A DNA stretch of 52,177 nucleotides, taken from contig JBFLYZ010000022.1 in assembly GCA_040756415.1 (NCBI GenBank), positions 1-52,177 of the forward strand, read 5' to 3'. The notes beneath the pieces are model-generated. The model did not search any database, had not been told where the DNA came from, and was given only the letters and a program-made list of their open reading frames with translations. Shown in pieces: positions 1 to 9,604 of the stretch. Position 1 is the first letter of the stretch; the number at the start of each line of letters is the position of its first letter. The DNA is from JBFLYZ01 sp040756415 (GTDB lineage: Bacteria > Bacteroidota > Bacteroidia > JADZBD01). A program made the position numbers and the translations under genes.

Positions 1-513
1 CCCCCGCCTCCGCCCAAGATCGAAACGGTGCGCTTTGTGCCGCCCGAGCCTTCTGAAAAGGACGATGAGGAGCCGCCTCCTCCCCAGGAAAAACTGGTGA
101 ACGAGAACGTTTCTACAGTGACCCAGGAGGGTGAAGAGGGCGAACCTCCTCCCCCGGTAGAAGTGGTGCAGGAGATCGAAGACAATACGGTGTATACTGC
201 TGTTCAGATCGAAGAGCCGGCCTCTTTCCCTGGCGGTGACAAGGCCCTGCTGGCCTGGATATCGAAAACCGTTGTTTACCCCCAGCAGGATAAGGAAAAT
301 GGCGTGGAGGGAAAGGTGTACGTAAAATTCATTGTTGAAAAGGACGGCAGCGTAACCGGCTTTGAGATACAGAACCCTTCACCGGTGCGAAAGAACCTGG
401 AGAAAGAGGCCTTGCGCGTGATGAAGCTCATGCCCAAGTGGAATCCGGCCAAACAGGGCGGCAAACCGGCCAGGATGTACTTTGTGGCCCCTTTCAACTA
501 CAAGATCAACTAA
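1..513 (+). CDS. Energy transducer TonB, C-terminal part (gene begins before the window)
   Basis: The reading frame is open from base 1, so the start and the N-terminal membrane anchor lie outside the window. The visible 170 residues begin with a proline- and acid-rich stretch (PPPPP, EEPPPP, GEPPPPVEV), the flexible periplasmic spacer typical of TonB. A TonB C-terminal domain follows from about residue 75, containing FPGG, the YP of VVYP, GKVYVKFIVEKDGSV and the W of PKWNPAKQGGKP. TonB couples the inner-membrane proton-motive force, via ExbB/ExbD, to outer-membrane receptors. In Bacteroidota this gene often ends an exbB-exbD-exbD-tonB set followed by PstS-like and TPR genes, and exactly those genes follow here. 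The family call is secure; the substrate served is unknown. Confidence 0.9.
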   Translation, partial: PPPPPKIETVRFVPPEPSEKDDEEPPPPQEKLVNENVSTVTQEGEEGEPPPPVEVVQEIEDNTVYTAVQIEEPASFPGGDKALLAWISKTVVYPQQDKENGVEGKVYVKFIVEKDGSVTGFEIQNPSPVRKNLEKEALRVMKLMPKWNPAKQGGKPARMYFVAPFNYKIN

Positions 514-522
514 GCGCCTTTT

Positions 523-738
523 TTGGCCAGCGAACCTTCCAGCCCGGGCAGCAGGGTCAGGCGTATATTCGACTGGGCCATGATTCTCGTCTACGCGGGA
601 GCGGGCGCCCTGCTCGTATTCACCGATGTGCTGGGGGCCATTATCCCCGTTAACCGCGTTGCCATAGGGTGCATACTCCTGGGATATTCCGCTTTCAGGA
701 TTTATTTAACTTTGAAAGCCCGCAAAAAAGGTAATTGA
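523..738 (+). CDS. Small conserved inner-membrane protein (unknown function)
   Basis: This 71-residue protein has two predicted membrane segments, about residues 18-38 (AMILVYAGAGALLVFTDVLG) and 43-63, and a basic tail (LKARKKGN). It starts with TTG nine bases after the tonB stop. An internal ATG at 580 would remove most of the polar N-terminus, so the TTG start is preferred but uncertain. The stop overlaps the region just before the next gene, so it is almost certainly co-transcribed with tonB and the PstS-like gene. I do not recognise a named family. Its position suggests an accessory membrane component of the TonB/ExbBD unit, which is inference only. Confidence 0.65.
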   Translation: MASEPSSPGSRVRRIFDWAMILVYAGAGALLVFTDVLGAIIPVNRVAIGCILLGYSAFRIYLTLKARKKGN

Positions 739-740
739 CC

Positions 741-1685
741 ATGAACGGCCTGAAATTCATCTGCACAGTCATGATTGGCGCCCCGCTGCTGCTTCAGTCC
801 TGTGGCTCAGGCACCCCCGGCAAAACCGATACCCCTACCTCGGGGCATGCCTTCATCAGCGTGGATGAATCCTACCGCCTCATCCTTGACGCGGAGCTGG
901 ATATGTTCCACTACCTGTATAAGGATGCGCACGTGACGGCCGAGGTGAAGCCCGAAGGCGATGTGATCAACACCCTGCTGAACAACGATAGCTGCCGGGC
1001 AGCCATGATAGCCAGGAAGCTGACCGAAGAAGAAAAGAACTTCCTTAAGTCGAAGAAAATCTATCCCATTGAAACAAAAGTGGCCGTTGACGCGGTGGCC
1101 GTTATCGTGAACAACGATAATCCCAGCGATTCGATGACCATGCAGCACCTGCGCGACATACTGAAAGGCGCCATCAGCCGCTGGAACCAGGTCGACTCAA
1201 CGGCAAAGCCCGATAGCCTGCATCTGATCTTTGATGGTAACAATTCGGCCAACGCGCGTTACCTGAATGAGAAATTCCTGGACGGCAAGGGAAATTTTCC
1301 CGGGAACTGCTTTGCGGTGAAGGGCAACCAGGCGGTGATCGACTACGTAAGCAAAAATCCGAATTCGGTAGGCATCATCTCCGTCAACTGGATCTCTGAC
1401 CGTGACGACAGCCTTTCCAACTCCTTTCTGAAAAACGTAAAGGCGGTGGCCTTCTCGTCCGATAACAACCCCTACCTGTTCTACCAGCCGTTTGCGGCTT
1501 ATATAGCCGATGGCAGCTACCCGCTTACCCGCGATGTGTATATGATCAACCGGGAGGGCCGCTCGGGCCTGGGCACGGGTTTTATAGCCTTTGTGGCGGG
1601 CGAAAAAGGCCAGCGCATCATCTTAAAAGCTGGCATGGTTCCTGCAACCATGCCGGTGCGATTAATACAAATCAAAACCGAATAA
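741..1685 (+). CDS. PstS-like periplasmic substrate-binding lipoprotein
   Basis: The ATG at 741, three bases after the preceding stop, gives an N-terminus with a lipobox ending LLLQSC, so the mature protein should be a lipoprotein. The remaining 290 or so residues resemble the PstS-type phosphate-binding fold of ABC transporters: an early SVDESY strand, VAVDAVAVIVNNDNP, LRDILKGAISRWNQV, a segment with NSANARYLNEKF, and VGIISVNWISD. These match the usual order of PstS signature regions. No pstCAB genes follow. Instead a TPR protein does, the common Bacteroidota arrangement downstream of TonB/ExbBD. A phosphate-related or sensory role for this orphan binding protein is plausible, but the ligand is not shown by the sequence. 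Confidence 0.8.
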   Translation: MNGLKFICTVMIGAPLLLQSCGSGTPGKTDTPTSGHAFISVDESYRLILDAELDMFHYLYKDAHVTAEVKPEGDVINTLLNNDSCRAAMIARKLTEEEKNFLKSKKIYPIETKVAVDAVAVIVNNDNPSDSMTMQHLRDILKGAISRWNQVDSTAKPDSLHLIFDGNNSANARYLNEKFLDGKGNFPGNCFAVKGNQAVIDYVSKNPNSVGIISVNWISDRDDSLSNSFLKNVKAVAFSSDNNPYLFYQPFAAYIADGSYPLTRDVYMINREGRSGLGTGFIAFVAGEKGQRIILKAGMVPATMPVRLIQIKTE

Positions 1686-1697
1686 AATACAAGGATT

Positions 1698-3359
1698 ATG
1701 ATCAGGAAAGTTTGCTTAGCTGCCGGAGCTTTATTTAGCTTAGTTACTGATGCTCAAAGTCTTAAGGACGCCATTCGCTATTCTGACAACGAGCAGTTCG
1801 AAAAGGCGGCCTCTCTTTTCAAACAGTTGCTGCCCGGTGATAAAACAGGCGATGTATATTACTACTACGGGGAGAACTATTATAACAACGACAACCAGGA
1901 TACGGCCCTTATCATTTACCAGGAGGGCCTTACCAAGTTCCCGTCCAACCCCATACTGATGGCCGGCCTGGGCAAGGCCATGCATTTTAAAGGCGATCCC
2001 AAGGGCAAAGCCAGGCTCTTTGAAGCCGACACCTATGTGAGCAGCGGCAGCAGCAAACTGAGCAATTCCCAAAAGGTAGCCGCATACGTGGAGATCGCGC
2101 AGGGCTATATTGCCATTGAAAGCCCCAAGCAGGCCATCGATGTGCTGAACAAGGCCATGAAGCTTGAAGCCGGCAATCCGGCCGTTTACCTGGCCATGGG
2201 CGATGCCTTGCGGGCACAGGACCCCACCAACGGCACCCCCGTGATCCAGCAATATAAAAAGGCGGCCGACCTGGATAAGACTTCCCCGAAGGGCTTTTTT
2301 AAGACCGGGGAGCTCTACCTTGCGGGCGGCAACCCGGAAGCCGCGCTCGAGTGGATCGATAACGCCCTCAAGCTCGACAGCACCTTTGCCCCTGCCTGGC
2401 GCGTAAAGGGCGAAGCGCTCTACAAAAAGAACCAGATCGAGAACGCGATCAAAGCGTACAAAAAATACCTGAGCCTGAACAACAACAACCTTTCGGCACG
2501 CGTACGTTATGTTTCCTTCCTGTATGTTGCTAAAAAATATGCCGATGTGATCACCGAGGCGCAATCCATTCAGAAAGATTACCCCGCCACCTATCCCAAT
2601 GTGATCAACCGCCTGCTGGCCAAGGCCTATTATGAAAAAGGCGATTACGCCACCGGCCTGAGCACCATGGAGCTTTTCCTGGGCAAGCAGCCCGAGAACA
2701 AGGTACTGGCTGGCGACTACGAATATTACGGTAAGATGCTGACAAAATCCAATAAAGATTCCCTTGCGCTGGAATACTTCAACAAAGCGCTGAAGAAGGA
2801 CAGCACCCGCACCGATATTTACGATGACCTGGGCACCACCTATACCAAAATGAAGAAGCATGGCGAAGCGGCTGCGGCATATGAAAAGAAACTGCAGGGC
2901 AAAAAGAATGTAACGGTCAATGACTGGTATTACCTGGGCAAGGCCTATTATTCCAATAAGGATTATAAGAAAGCCGACAGCGCTTTCATGGAATACACCA
3001 ACATACAGAAGGATATCCCTTTCGGTTATATCTGGCGGGCGCGTTCACAGGCCCGCCTCGACAGCATGAACACCAGTTGGGCCGCCAAGCCCTATTATGA
3101 AAAAGTGATCCTGCTCACCAAACCCGAGGATGTGGAGAAAAGCAAAAGGGACCTGGACGAGGCCTGGTATTACCTGGGGCTGCATTATTATAAAACCAGG
3201 AACTACGGCATGGCCAAATGCGCTTTCCAGAAGGTGATGGAGCTGAAGGTGAACGCGGATAAAAAAGAATCGAACTACACCCGCGCCAAAGAGGCGCTGG
3301 ATGTGGCGGAGATCAAGGGCGCCACGGCCGCCACGGAATGCGTTAAGGCTCCGCAATAA
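1698..3359 (+). CDS. Secreted tetratricopeptide-repeat protein
   Basis: The 553-residue protein begins with a signal peptide (MIRKVCLAAGALFSLVTDAQS). Almost the whole mature chain is made of TPR helices, for example DNEQFEKAASLFKQLLPG, PEAALEWIDNALKLDSTFAP, IENAIKAYKKYLSLNNNN, SLALEYFNKALKKDSTRTD and NYGMAKCAFQKVMEL. TPRs are protein-binding scaffolds, so this is likely a periplasmic or outer-membrane-facing adaptor of the TonB/PstS-like operon, 12 bp downstream of the binding protein. No catalytic domain is visible. A strong hairpin terminator lies 25 bp after the stop and closes the operon. Confidence 0.85.
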   Translation: MIRKVCLAAGALFSLVTDAQSLKDAIRYSDNEQFEKAASLFKQLLPGDKTGDVYYYYGENYYNNDNQDTALIIYQEGLTKFPSNPILMAGLGKAMHFKGDPKGKARLFEADTYVSSGSSKLSNSQKVAAYVEIAQGYIAIESPKQAIDVLNKAMKLEAGNPAVYLAMGDALRAQDPTNGTPVIQQYKKAADLDKTSPKGFFKTGELYLAGGNPEAALEWIDNALKLDSTFAPAWRVKGEALYKKNQIENAIKAYKKYLSLNNNNLSARVRYVSFLYVAKKYADVITEAQSIQKDYPATYPNVINRLLAKAYYEKGDYATGLSTMELFLGKQPENKVLAGDYEYYGKMLTKSNKDSLALEYFNKALKKDSTRTDIYDDLGTTYTKMKKHGEAAAAYEKKLQGKKNVTVNDWYYLGKAYYSNKDYKKADSAFMEYTNIQKDIPFGYIWRARSQARLDSMNTSWAAKPYYEKVILLTKPEDVEKSKRDLDEAWYYLGLHYYKTRNYGMAKCAFQKVMELKVNADKKESNYTRAKEALDVAEIKGATAATECVKAPQ

Positions 3360-3382
3360 AAATTCCTGCAGGCTGTTCAGCA

Positions 3383-3416
3383 AAAAAAGCCCCTGCATGA
3401 ACGCGGGGGCTTTTCT
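3383..3416. terminator. Bidirectional intrinsic terminator
   Basis: Arms AAAAGCCCCTGC (3385-3396) and GCGGGGGCTTTT (3403-3414) form a GC-rich hairpin with a six-base loop. T runs are present on both strands: seven T on the minus strand, four T on the plus strand. It lies between the convergent TPR and kup genes and can end both transcripts. Confidence 0.85.
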
Positions 3417-5412
3417 ATTCGGTTTTCTTGGGCTGGTCGGGCACGATCCTTTTCAGGTTGATATCCTTAATTGGAGCCACAATGAGCGGAAATTTCTCGA
3501 TGGTGAGCGAACTGGTGTCGAGCCCGAATGCGCGCGCCTCGGGTAAGCTCAGCCTGCGCAGGATGAAATAGATATCCAGGATGATCTTCTCGTACCAGGG
3601 CAGGTCATTCTCCAGCGCCAGGAATTTCTCGATCACCACGAAACGAAAATCCCCGATAATATTGTTCTTGTTCAGGGATTCGTAGCGGCTGGTAATGTCC
3701 ACTTCGTGGTTGCGCACCATATCCTGCACCACCTTGCGGAACATGAGGTTGATGCGCGGGGCCACGCGGAAGCCCAGCCTGAAATCAACACGGATGATGT
3801 CGTTGTGCACCTTTTCGATCACCTTATATTCCATGCGATAAGGCTCATCCACCACATCCACGTGAATGAACCAATAGATATCCGCCCGCTTGGGTTGCTT
3901 TTGAAGTATGGAGTAGATTATTTTAGCTTCTATCTCATCGGGCTGGCTGGCCTGGGTGAGGTAGACCAGGTGCGTGGAGTATTTGGGTATGGAAAGGTCC
4001 TTGCTCAGGTCAACGATCATATCGCGGTAGTCGTCCAGCTTGACGAACTCCACATAGCGGGCGCGTATTTTCTTGGCATAATTCCATACCAGCATGACGC
4101 TCACCAGCACGCTGGCGAGGAGGATAGTGATCCAGCCTCCATGCCAGATCTTGCTCAGGTTGGCCATCAGGAAGCTTCCTTCGATGAACATATACACGAT
4201 CAGGAAGCCGAATATGAACAAGGGGTTGTAGCGCTTCAGAACGAGAAAATAGGTGAGCAGGATGGTCGTCATCAGCATATCTATATTGATCGTAAGGCCA
4301 TAGGCCGCCTCCATGTTGGACGACTCGCGCAGACCAATCATAATGGCCACGCACCCGGCCCAGAGCAGCCAGTTGATGGAAGGTATATAAAGCTGGCCCC
4401 GCATTTCAGTAGGATACTTGATCGTGACCTTGGGCCAGAGGTTCAGCCGCATCGCCTCGTTGATCAGCGTGAACGATGCGCTGATCAGGGCCTGGCTGGC
4501 GATAATGGTAGCGGCCGTGGCTATGCCTATGCCTATATACAGGAACCACTCGGGCATCATGCTATAGAAAGGGTTGCCGCCCTGTATCTCGCTCAGGTAT
4601 TTCCCCTCGTGGTTCATCAGCCATGCGCCCTGGCCGAAATAATTGACCAGCAGCATGATCTTGACAAAGATCCAGGCTATCCGTATGTTCTTCCGGCCGC
4701 AATGCCCCAGGTCGGAATACAGTGCCTCGGCCCCCGTAGTGCAGAGAAAAACCGCGCCCAGTATCAACAGGCCTTCGGGGTGATGCGAAAGAATATCCCA
4801 GGCATAATACGGGTTGATCGCTTTGAAAACGCTCAGGTTGCCCGAGAGCCCGTATAGGCCTACCGTTCCGAGCATCATGAACCACACCAGCATGATAGGG
4901 CCGAACATGCCGCCTACCGTCTTCGTGCCGAACTGCTGGATCAGGAACAGCAAGGTGAGAATGGCGATCACAATGATCACGATCGTAGAGGTAGGTATGT
5001 CGTGGAAATAGTCGGTAGCGCGCAAACCTTCTATGGCAGAAGATACCGATATGGTGGGCGTGATCACACCGTCAGCGATGAGCGTTGCCCCGCCTATGAT
5101 GGCCGGGAAGATCAGCCATTTGACGCGCGTCCTGCGCACCAGGGTATATAATGAGAAAATACCGCCCTCACCCTTGTTGTCGGCCCGCAAGGTGAGCACC
5201 ACGTACTTGAGGGTGGTCTGCATGGTCAGCGTCCAGAAGATGCACGACAGCCCGCCCAGCACCGTATCCCCGTCTATAGGCGCATCTCCTACGATAGCTT
5301 TGAGCACGTAAAGAGGCGAGGTGCCGATATCACCGAAAATGATACCCAGCGTTACAAGAAGCCCGGCTGCAGTTACTTTATTGAGATGAGTATGGTGTGT
5401 GCCGTTCTGCAC
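3415..5412 (-). CDS. kup: Kup-family potassium uptake permease
   Basis: The 665-residue protein matches the KUP/HAK/KT family in length and order of motifs. The N-terminus has GIIFGDIGTSPLYVLKA, the hallmark first-helix sequence. It is followed by GGLSCIFWTLTMQTTLKY, DNKGEGGIFSLYTLVRR and GAVFLCTTGAEALYSDLGHCG. About twelve hydrophobic segments fill residues 14-455. A soluble C-terminal domain of about 200 residues follows. Kup proteins import K+ with protons. The gene stands alone, divergent from the adhesin gene at 5611, and ends in the shared terminator at 3383-3416. No riboswitch-like structure is evident upstream. Confidence 0.95.
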   Translation of the reverse strand: MQNGTHHTHLNKVTAAGLLVTLGIIFGDIGTSPLYVLKAIVGDAPIDGDTVLGGLSCIFWTLTMQTTLKYVVLTLRADNKGEGGIFSLYTLVRRTRVKWLIFPAIIGGATLIADGVITPTISVSSAIEGLRATDYFHDIPTSTIVIIVIAILTLLFLIQQFGTKTVGGMFGPIMLVWFMMLGTVGLYGLSGNLSVFKAINPYYAWDILSHHPEGLLILGAVFLCTTGAEALYSDLGHCGRKNIRIAWIFVKIMLLVNYFGQGAWLMNHEGKYLSEIQGGNPFYSMMPEWFLYIGIGIATAATIIASQALISASFTLINEAMRLNLWPKVTIKYPTEMRGQLYIPSINWLLWAGCVAIMIGLRESSNMEAAYGLTINIDMLMTTILLTYFLVLKRYNPLFIFGFLIVYMFIEGSFLMANLSKIWHGGWITILLASVLVSVMLVWNYAKKIRARYVEFVKLDDYRDMIVDLSKDLSIPKYSTHLVYLTQASQPDEIEAKIIYSILQKQPKRADIYWFIHVDVVDEPYRMEYKVIEKVHNDIIRVDFRLGFRVAPRINLMFRKVVQDMVRNHEVDITSRYESLNKNNIIGDFRFVVIEKFLALENDLPWYEKIILDIYFILRRLSLPEARAFGLDTSSLTIEKFPLIVAPIKDINLKRIVPDQPKKTE

Positions 5413-5575
5413 GACTCATGAATGAAGGCGACAAATGTAAAAAGAAAAGAAGCATGGTTCCATCACAATCGGGTATTTTATACAAATGCCTCATATTCGA
5501 GCATGTGGATGCAAAAACGGACGATAATGAGTATATTTTTAACGACCAATTTTTCCTTATTTCGATAAGATATTC

Positions 5576-5583
5576 TATTTTTG
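5576..5583 (+). promoter_or_regulatory. Bacteroidota -7 promoter box (TATTTTTG) for the adhesin gene
   Basis: TATTTTTG matches the TAnnTTTG consensus of Bacteroidota sigma-ABfr promoters exactly and lies 27 bp before the ATG at 5611. No clear -33 TTG element and no TGA-N6-TCA dyad stands upstream. This promoter therefore differs from the dyad-bearing promoters elsewhere in the window. Confidence 0.55.
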
Positions 5584-5610
5584 GTATCCTATTTCCAAAA
5601 CACCCTTTGT

Positions 5611-8535
5611 ATGAAAAAACTGATACTCGCCTTTGCGGTTTTCTCTCTTCCTTTTATCGCAAAATCACAGGCCCCTGTAGCTAACTTTGTTGCTGACGAC
5701 AGTACCATTTGCATAGGCTACACGGTTATGTTCACCGATCTGTCCACCAATAGCCCTACCGCATGGTCCTGGTCCTTTCCTGGCGGAAATCCTACTTCTT
5801 CCACCTCGCAAAATCCGGCCGTACAATATAACTCGCAGGGGGTGTACTCGGTGGTGCTTATCGCCTACAACAGCAATGGCAACGATACGATCATCAAGGT
5901 CAATTATATCGATGTGGCTCCTCCTCCCACCACCGCCAACGCGGGCCCCAGCCAGAGCCTTTGCACTACCAACTCGACCCTGGCCGCCAACAGCCCTACT
6001 ACCGGCACCGGCACCTGGACGGTTTTCTCCGGCAGCGCCACCTTTGCCAATCCCAATTCGCCAACCACGAACGTAAGCAACCTGGGAATAGGCGTGAACG
6101 TGCTTCAGTGGACCATCGACAATCCTCCCTGCGTACCCTCTATCGACACCATGAGCATTACCGTGTATGCACTCCCAACAGCGGCCAATGCCGGACCCGA
6201 CCAGAGCTTCTGCGCCAGCCAGACCTCTACCACCATGGCAGGCAATACACCTACGGTAGGCACCGGAACCTGGACACTGGTGCTGGGAGCAGGAACGATC
6301 ACCAATCCCAACTCGCCCACTACTACGGTAACCGGGCTCGGCATAGGAACCAATACATTTCAATGGACCATTACCAATGGCGTTTGCCCTCCCTCTACCG
6401 ACCAGGTGACCATTACGGTTAATGCCACGCCAGGAGTAAGCGTTACTCCGCCTTCGGCATCCATCTGTTCAGGCAACTCCATCAATCTTACCGCATCGGG
6501 GGCTAATACCTATTCATGGTCACCGGCTTCGGGGCTGAGCAATACCACGGCCGCTTCGGTGCTGGCCAGTCCAACGGTAACCACCACCTACATGGTTACC
6601 GGAACGGGCAGCAACGGCTGCACCAGCAACGATACCGTTGTGGTTACGGTCACTCCTATTCCTACTGTCAACGTAAGCCCCGGAACAACCACTGTTTGCG
6701 ATAACGCCCCGCTTACCGTTATCGCTTTTGGCGCCACTACGTATTCCTGGTCACCGGCCACAGGATTAAGCGCCACCACGGGCTCAACGGTAGTTGCCCT
6801 GCCCAGCACCGCCACCACGTACACCGTTACCGGCACCACCAACGGGTGCTCGAACAACGCTGTGTTCACGCTTACACCCATTCCCGCGCCAACCGCCAGC
6901 GTGACTCCTACCTCGGGGCTGATCTGCGCTGGCAATACCATTAACCTGACAGGCAGCGGAGGCTCCACCTATACCTGGTACCCTGCCACCGGCCTCAGCT
7001 CCACCACGGGCGCAAGTGTGGTAGCCAGTCCCACCACCACCACGGCATATAACGTTATTGCCGTTGCGCCAAACGGATGCGGAGATACGGCCTCTGCCAT
7101 CATAGCCGTTAACCAGCCGCCCAACGTGATCATCACGCCATCATCGCCCACCATCTGTTCCAACGCCCCCGTTACCCTTACCGCAAGCGGTGCCAGCACG
7201 TATAACTGGGCGCCTTCAACCGGGCTGAATACGACCACGGGGTCAACGGTTATCGCCCTTCCTTCGGTCACCACCACCTATACCGTAACCGGCACGGTAG
7301 TGGCCTGCGGAACGGCAACCAATTCATTCATCATAACGGTGATCCCCGCCCCCACCGTTACCGTTACGCCCAACTCAACTTCTATCTGCTCCGGAAGCTT
7401 TACCAACCTGATCGCGAACGGGGCCAGCACCTATACCTGGTCGCCCGCAAGCGGCCTGAGCTCCACTACCGGAACCGTAGTTACAGCTAACCCTACGGCC
7501 AGCACGACTTACACCGTGGTGGGCATTGCCGCCAACGGTTGCAGCGATACCGTTGCGGTCCCGGTTACGGTCAATCCCCTGTTCGCGCTGAACACCAGTT
7601 CCACGCCTTCGGTTTGCGGAAACATCAACAGCGGAACGGCCACCGTCACCAACACGGGAGGTACACCGCCATTTACCTATCAATGGAACGACCCGCTGAT
7701 GCAAACCAACGATACGGCCTTCTTCCTTGCTCCCGGAACTTATTTTGTCACCGTAACGGATGCCAACGGATGTTCGGTCACCACCTCCTCGACCGTGCTT
7801 TCCACCGGCACGATGAGCCTCAGTATTGCGTATTCCGATGCGCTTTGTTTCGGCACGGCCAGCGGAACGGCAACGCTGAGCGTTACGGGCGGCTCGCCAC
7901 CTTATACCTATTTATGGAGCGACCCCCAGGCACAGACCACCGCTATGGCCGACAGCCTGATGGCGGGCACCTATACGGTTACCGTAACCGACACCAATAA
8001 CTGCGCGCAATCCATTGCCGTAACGATCGCGCAACCCACCGCCCTGACCATGTCAGCTACCGGTACCTTTGAATCCTGCAACAACAACAACGGAACGGCA
8101 AGCACAGGGCCTATCAACGGGGGCGTGCCGCCTTATACCTTCGCCTGGTCCAATGGGGCCAACACCCAAGGCATCACCGGGCTTGATTCGGGCATGTACA
8201 CAGTTACCCTCACCGATGCCAACGGATGCACGAGGATGGATACCGTTGTGATCGGCAACTCGATGTCTACAAACTGCATGTTCATTCCCAATGCCTTTTC
8301 ACCGAACGGGGATGGAGATCATGATCTGTTCGTGATCGATAACATCGGAGTATATCCATCCGTGAAAGTGGCCATTTTCAACCGCTGGGGTAACCTGGTA
8401 TACGAAAACCCCGAATACAAGAACGATTGGGATGGCACCAATGGTGGCGATCAGCTTCCCGGAGGAGTATACTATTTTGTGATAACGCCCAACGGTGGCG
8501 ATGAAGTGAGTGGAACGCTGACACTGATCCGATAA
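5611..8535 (+). CDS. PKD/SprB-repeat adhesin with T9SS type B sorting domain
   Basis: Starting at the ATG at 5611 gives a clean signal peptide (MKKLILAFAVFSLPFIAKSQA) and 974 residues. A PKD domain follows (about 22-110, with WSFPGGNP). Next come two repeats beginning ANAGP and ending in LQWTI/FQWTI, then five Ig-like repeats of about 75 residues with SICSGN and YSWSPASGLS motifs. Three SprB-type repeats follow, with GGTPPFTYQW, GGSPPYTYLWS and GGVPPYTFAWSNG, each ending in a DANGC-type motif. The last 90 or so residues are a type B (gliding-motility-associated) sorting domain: PNAFSPNGDGDHD, FNRWGNLVYEN and LPGGVYYFVI. The protein should be exported by T9SS and held at the surface. A PorP/SprF gene follows after 33 bp, its expected secretion partner. 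Confidence 0.92.
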   Translation: MKKLILAFAVFSLPFIAKSQAPVANFVADDSTICIGYTVMFTDLSTNSPTAWSWSFPGGNPTSSTSQNPAVQYNSQGVYSVVLIAYNSNGNDTIIKVNYIDVAPPPTTANAGPSQSLCTTNSTLAANSPTTGTGTWTVFSGSATFANPNSPTTNVSNLGIGVNVLQWTIDNPPCVPSIDTMSITVYALPTAANAGPDQSFCASQTSTTMAGNTPTVGTGTWTLVLGAGTITNPNSPTTTVTGLGIGTNTFQWTITNGVCPPSTDQVTITVNATPGVSVTPPSASICSGNSINLTASGANTYSWSPASGLSNTTAASVLASPTVTTTYMVTGTGSNGCTSNDTVVVTVTPIPTVNVSPGTTTVCDNAPLTVIAFGATTYSWSPATGLSATTGSTVVALPSTATTYTVTGTTNGCSNNAVFTLTPIPAPTASVTPTSGLICAGNTINLTGSGGSTYTWYPATGLSSTTGASVVASPTTTTAYNVIAVAPNGCGDTASAIIAVNQPPNVIITPSSPTICSNAPVTLTASGASTYNWAPSTGLNTTTGSTVIALPSVTTTYTVTGTVVACGTATNSFIITVIPAPTVTVTPNSTSICSGSFTNLIANGASTYTWSPASGLSSTTGTVVTANPTASTTYTVVGIAANGCSDTVAVPVTVNPLFALNTSSTPSVCGNINSGTATVTNTGGTPPFTYQWNDPLMQTNDTAFFLAPGTYFVTVTDANGCSVTTSSTVLSTGTMSLSIAYSDALCFGTASGTATLSVTGGSPPYTYLWSDPQAQTTAMADSLMAGTYTVTVTDTNNCAQSIAVTIAQPTALTMSATGTFESCNNNNGTASTGPINGGVPPYTFAWSNGANTQGITGLDSGMYTVTLTDANGCTRMDTVVIGNSMSTNCMFIPNAFSPNGDGDHDLFVIDNIGVYPSVKVAIFNRWGNLVYENPEYKNDWDGTNGGDQLPGGVYYFVITPNGGDEVSGTLTLIR

Positions 8536-8568
8536 ATCGAAATTGTCTAACAAGAAAAATACCTGATC

Positions 8569-9555
8569 ATGACAAAGCATATAAGAACCTTCGTACTGTT
8601 CATAGCGATGGCCGTAGCTGCGCAGGCGCAGCAATTGCCGCAATACAGCCAGTACCTGCACAACGCCTTTGTGTTCAACCCCGCTACGGCCGGTGCTTCC
8701 GGGTCACCGGAGTTCAAACTGGTCATGCGCAGCCAGTGGACCGGCCTGAAAGATCTCTCAGCCAACCAGCAGATCTCTACGTTTAGTATTAACGCTCCAT
8801 TGAGAGAAGGCAAAGTAGGTTTGGGCGGATACGTGTTTAAAGACGAGTTCGGTCCTGTTTCCAAAACCGGCATCAGCGGCACCTATGCTTACCATATCAA
8901 CCTGAACAGCAGCTCTAAGCTGTCTTTTGGCCTGTCTGGCTCGATGTACCTTTACAAGCTCAATACGGATGCCCTTATTTTCGATATCTACGAGAATACG
9001 GATAATGTATTGACCACACCGGGCAATTTCAAGGCGTATACTCCCAACCTTGGCTTTGGCACGTATTATACCGGTGAAAAACTGTTCCTGGGGCTTTCAG
9101 TACCGGAGATGATCCCCGCCAGGATCACCTCTTCTCAGAATGCTGACTTTTTCATCATGCAGGTAAAACAGCATTATTTCCTGATGGGCGGAACCATGCT
9201 CAAGCTCAGTGATGATGTCACGATGAAGCCTTCCATGATGCTCAAGATCGTGAAGGGCGCTCCCACGCAGGCCGATGTAAATGTGATGTTCGATCTGAAG
9301 CGCAGCTTTTATGTGGGCGGCTCTTACCGCACCAATGATGCCGTGGTGCTGATGTTCGGCATCAACCTGAAAGATATGTGGAGGCTGGGGTATTCGTACG
9401 ATATGATCACCTCCAATCTGAAGCAATACGCCAAGAGCAGCCACGAGCTGATGATCAGCTACAACCTCTTCAAGAAAGGAAAGAAAGAAGATGCTCCTTC
9501 CAAGGAGAACAGCGATCAGCAGCAGACCCCTCCGCCCGACAACGAGCAAAAGTAA
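8569..9555 (+). CDS. PorP/SprF family T9SS outer-membrane protein
   Basis: The 328-residue protein has a signal peptide ending AAQAQ. The family's opening follows at once: QYSQYLHNAFVFNPATAGA, then MRSQWTGL. A series of amphipathic beta strands with alternating GLS/GY patterns runs to LGYSYDMITSNLKQY near the end, as in PorP/SprF outer-membrane barrels. The C-terminal 30 residues are charged and proline-rich. SprF-like proteins are needed for secretion or anchoring of their adjacent type B sorting-domain adhesin, and this gene is 33 bp downstream of one. A terminator follows directly. Confidence 0.92.
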   Translation: MTKHIRTFVLFIAMAVAAQAQQLPQYSQYLHNAFVFNPATAGASGSPEFKLVMRSQWTGLKDLSANQQISTFSINAPLREGKVGLGGYVFKDEFGPVSKTGISGTYAYHINLNSSSKLSFGLSGSMYLYKLNTDALIFDIYENTDNVLTTPGNFKAYTPNLGFGTYYTGEKLFLGLSVPEMIPARITSSQNADFFIMQVKQHYFLMGGTMLKLSDDVTMKPSMMLKIVKGAPTQADVNVMFDLKRSFYVGGSYRTNDAVVLMFGINLKDMWRLGYSYDMITSNLKQYAKSSHELMISYNLFKKGKKEDAPSKENSDQQQTPPPDNEQK

Positions 9556-9559
9556 AAAC

Positions 9560-9589
9560 AGGAAAGCACCGGGAACGGTGCTTTTTTGT
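9560..9589 (+). terminator. Intrinsic terminator after the adhesin-porP unit
   Basis: The inverted repeat AAAGCACC (9563-9570) and GGTGCTTT (9577-9584), with a six-base loop, is followed by a T run. It lies 7 bp past the porP stop and before the convergent hydrolase gene. Confidence 0.85.
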
Positions 9590-9604
9590 TATGCGCGCCA
9601 TGCA

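Noticed and set aside
5665..8535. Long reverse and shifted frames in the adhesin repeats
   Set aside because: They arise from the repetitive, GC-rich coding sequence; the 974-residue frame with signal and sorting domain explains the region.
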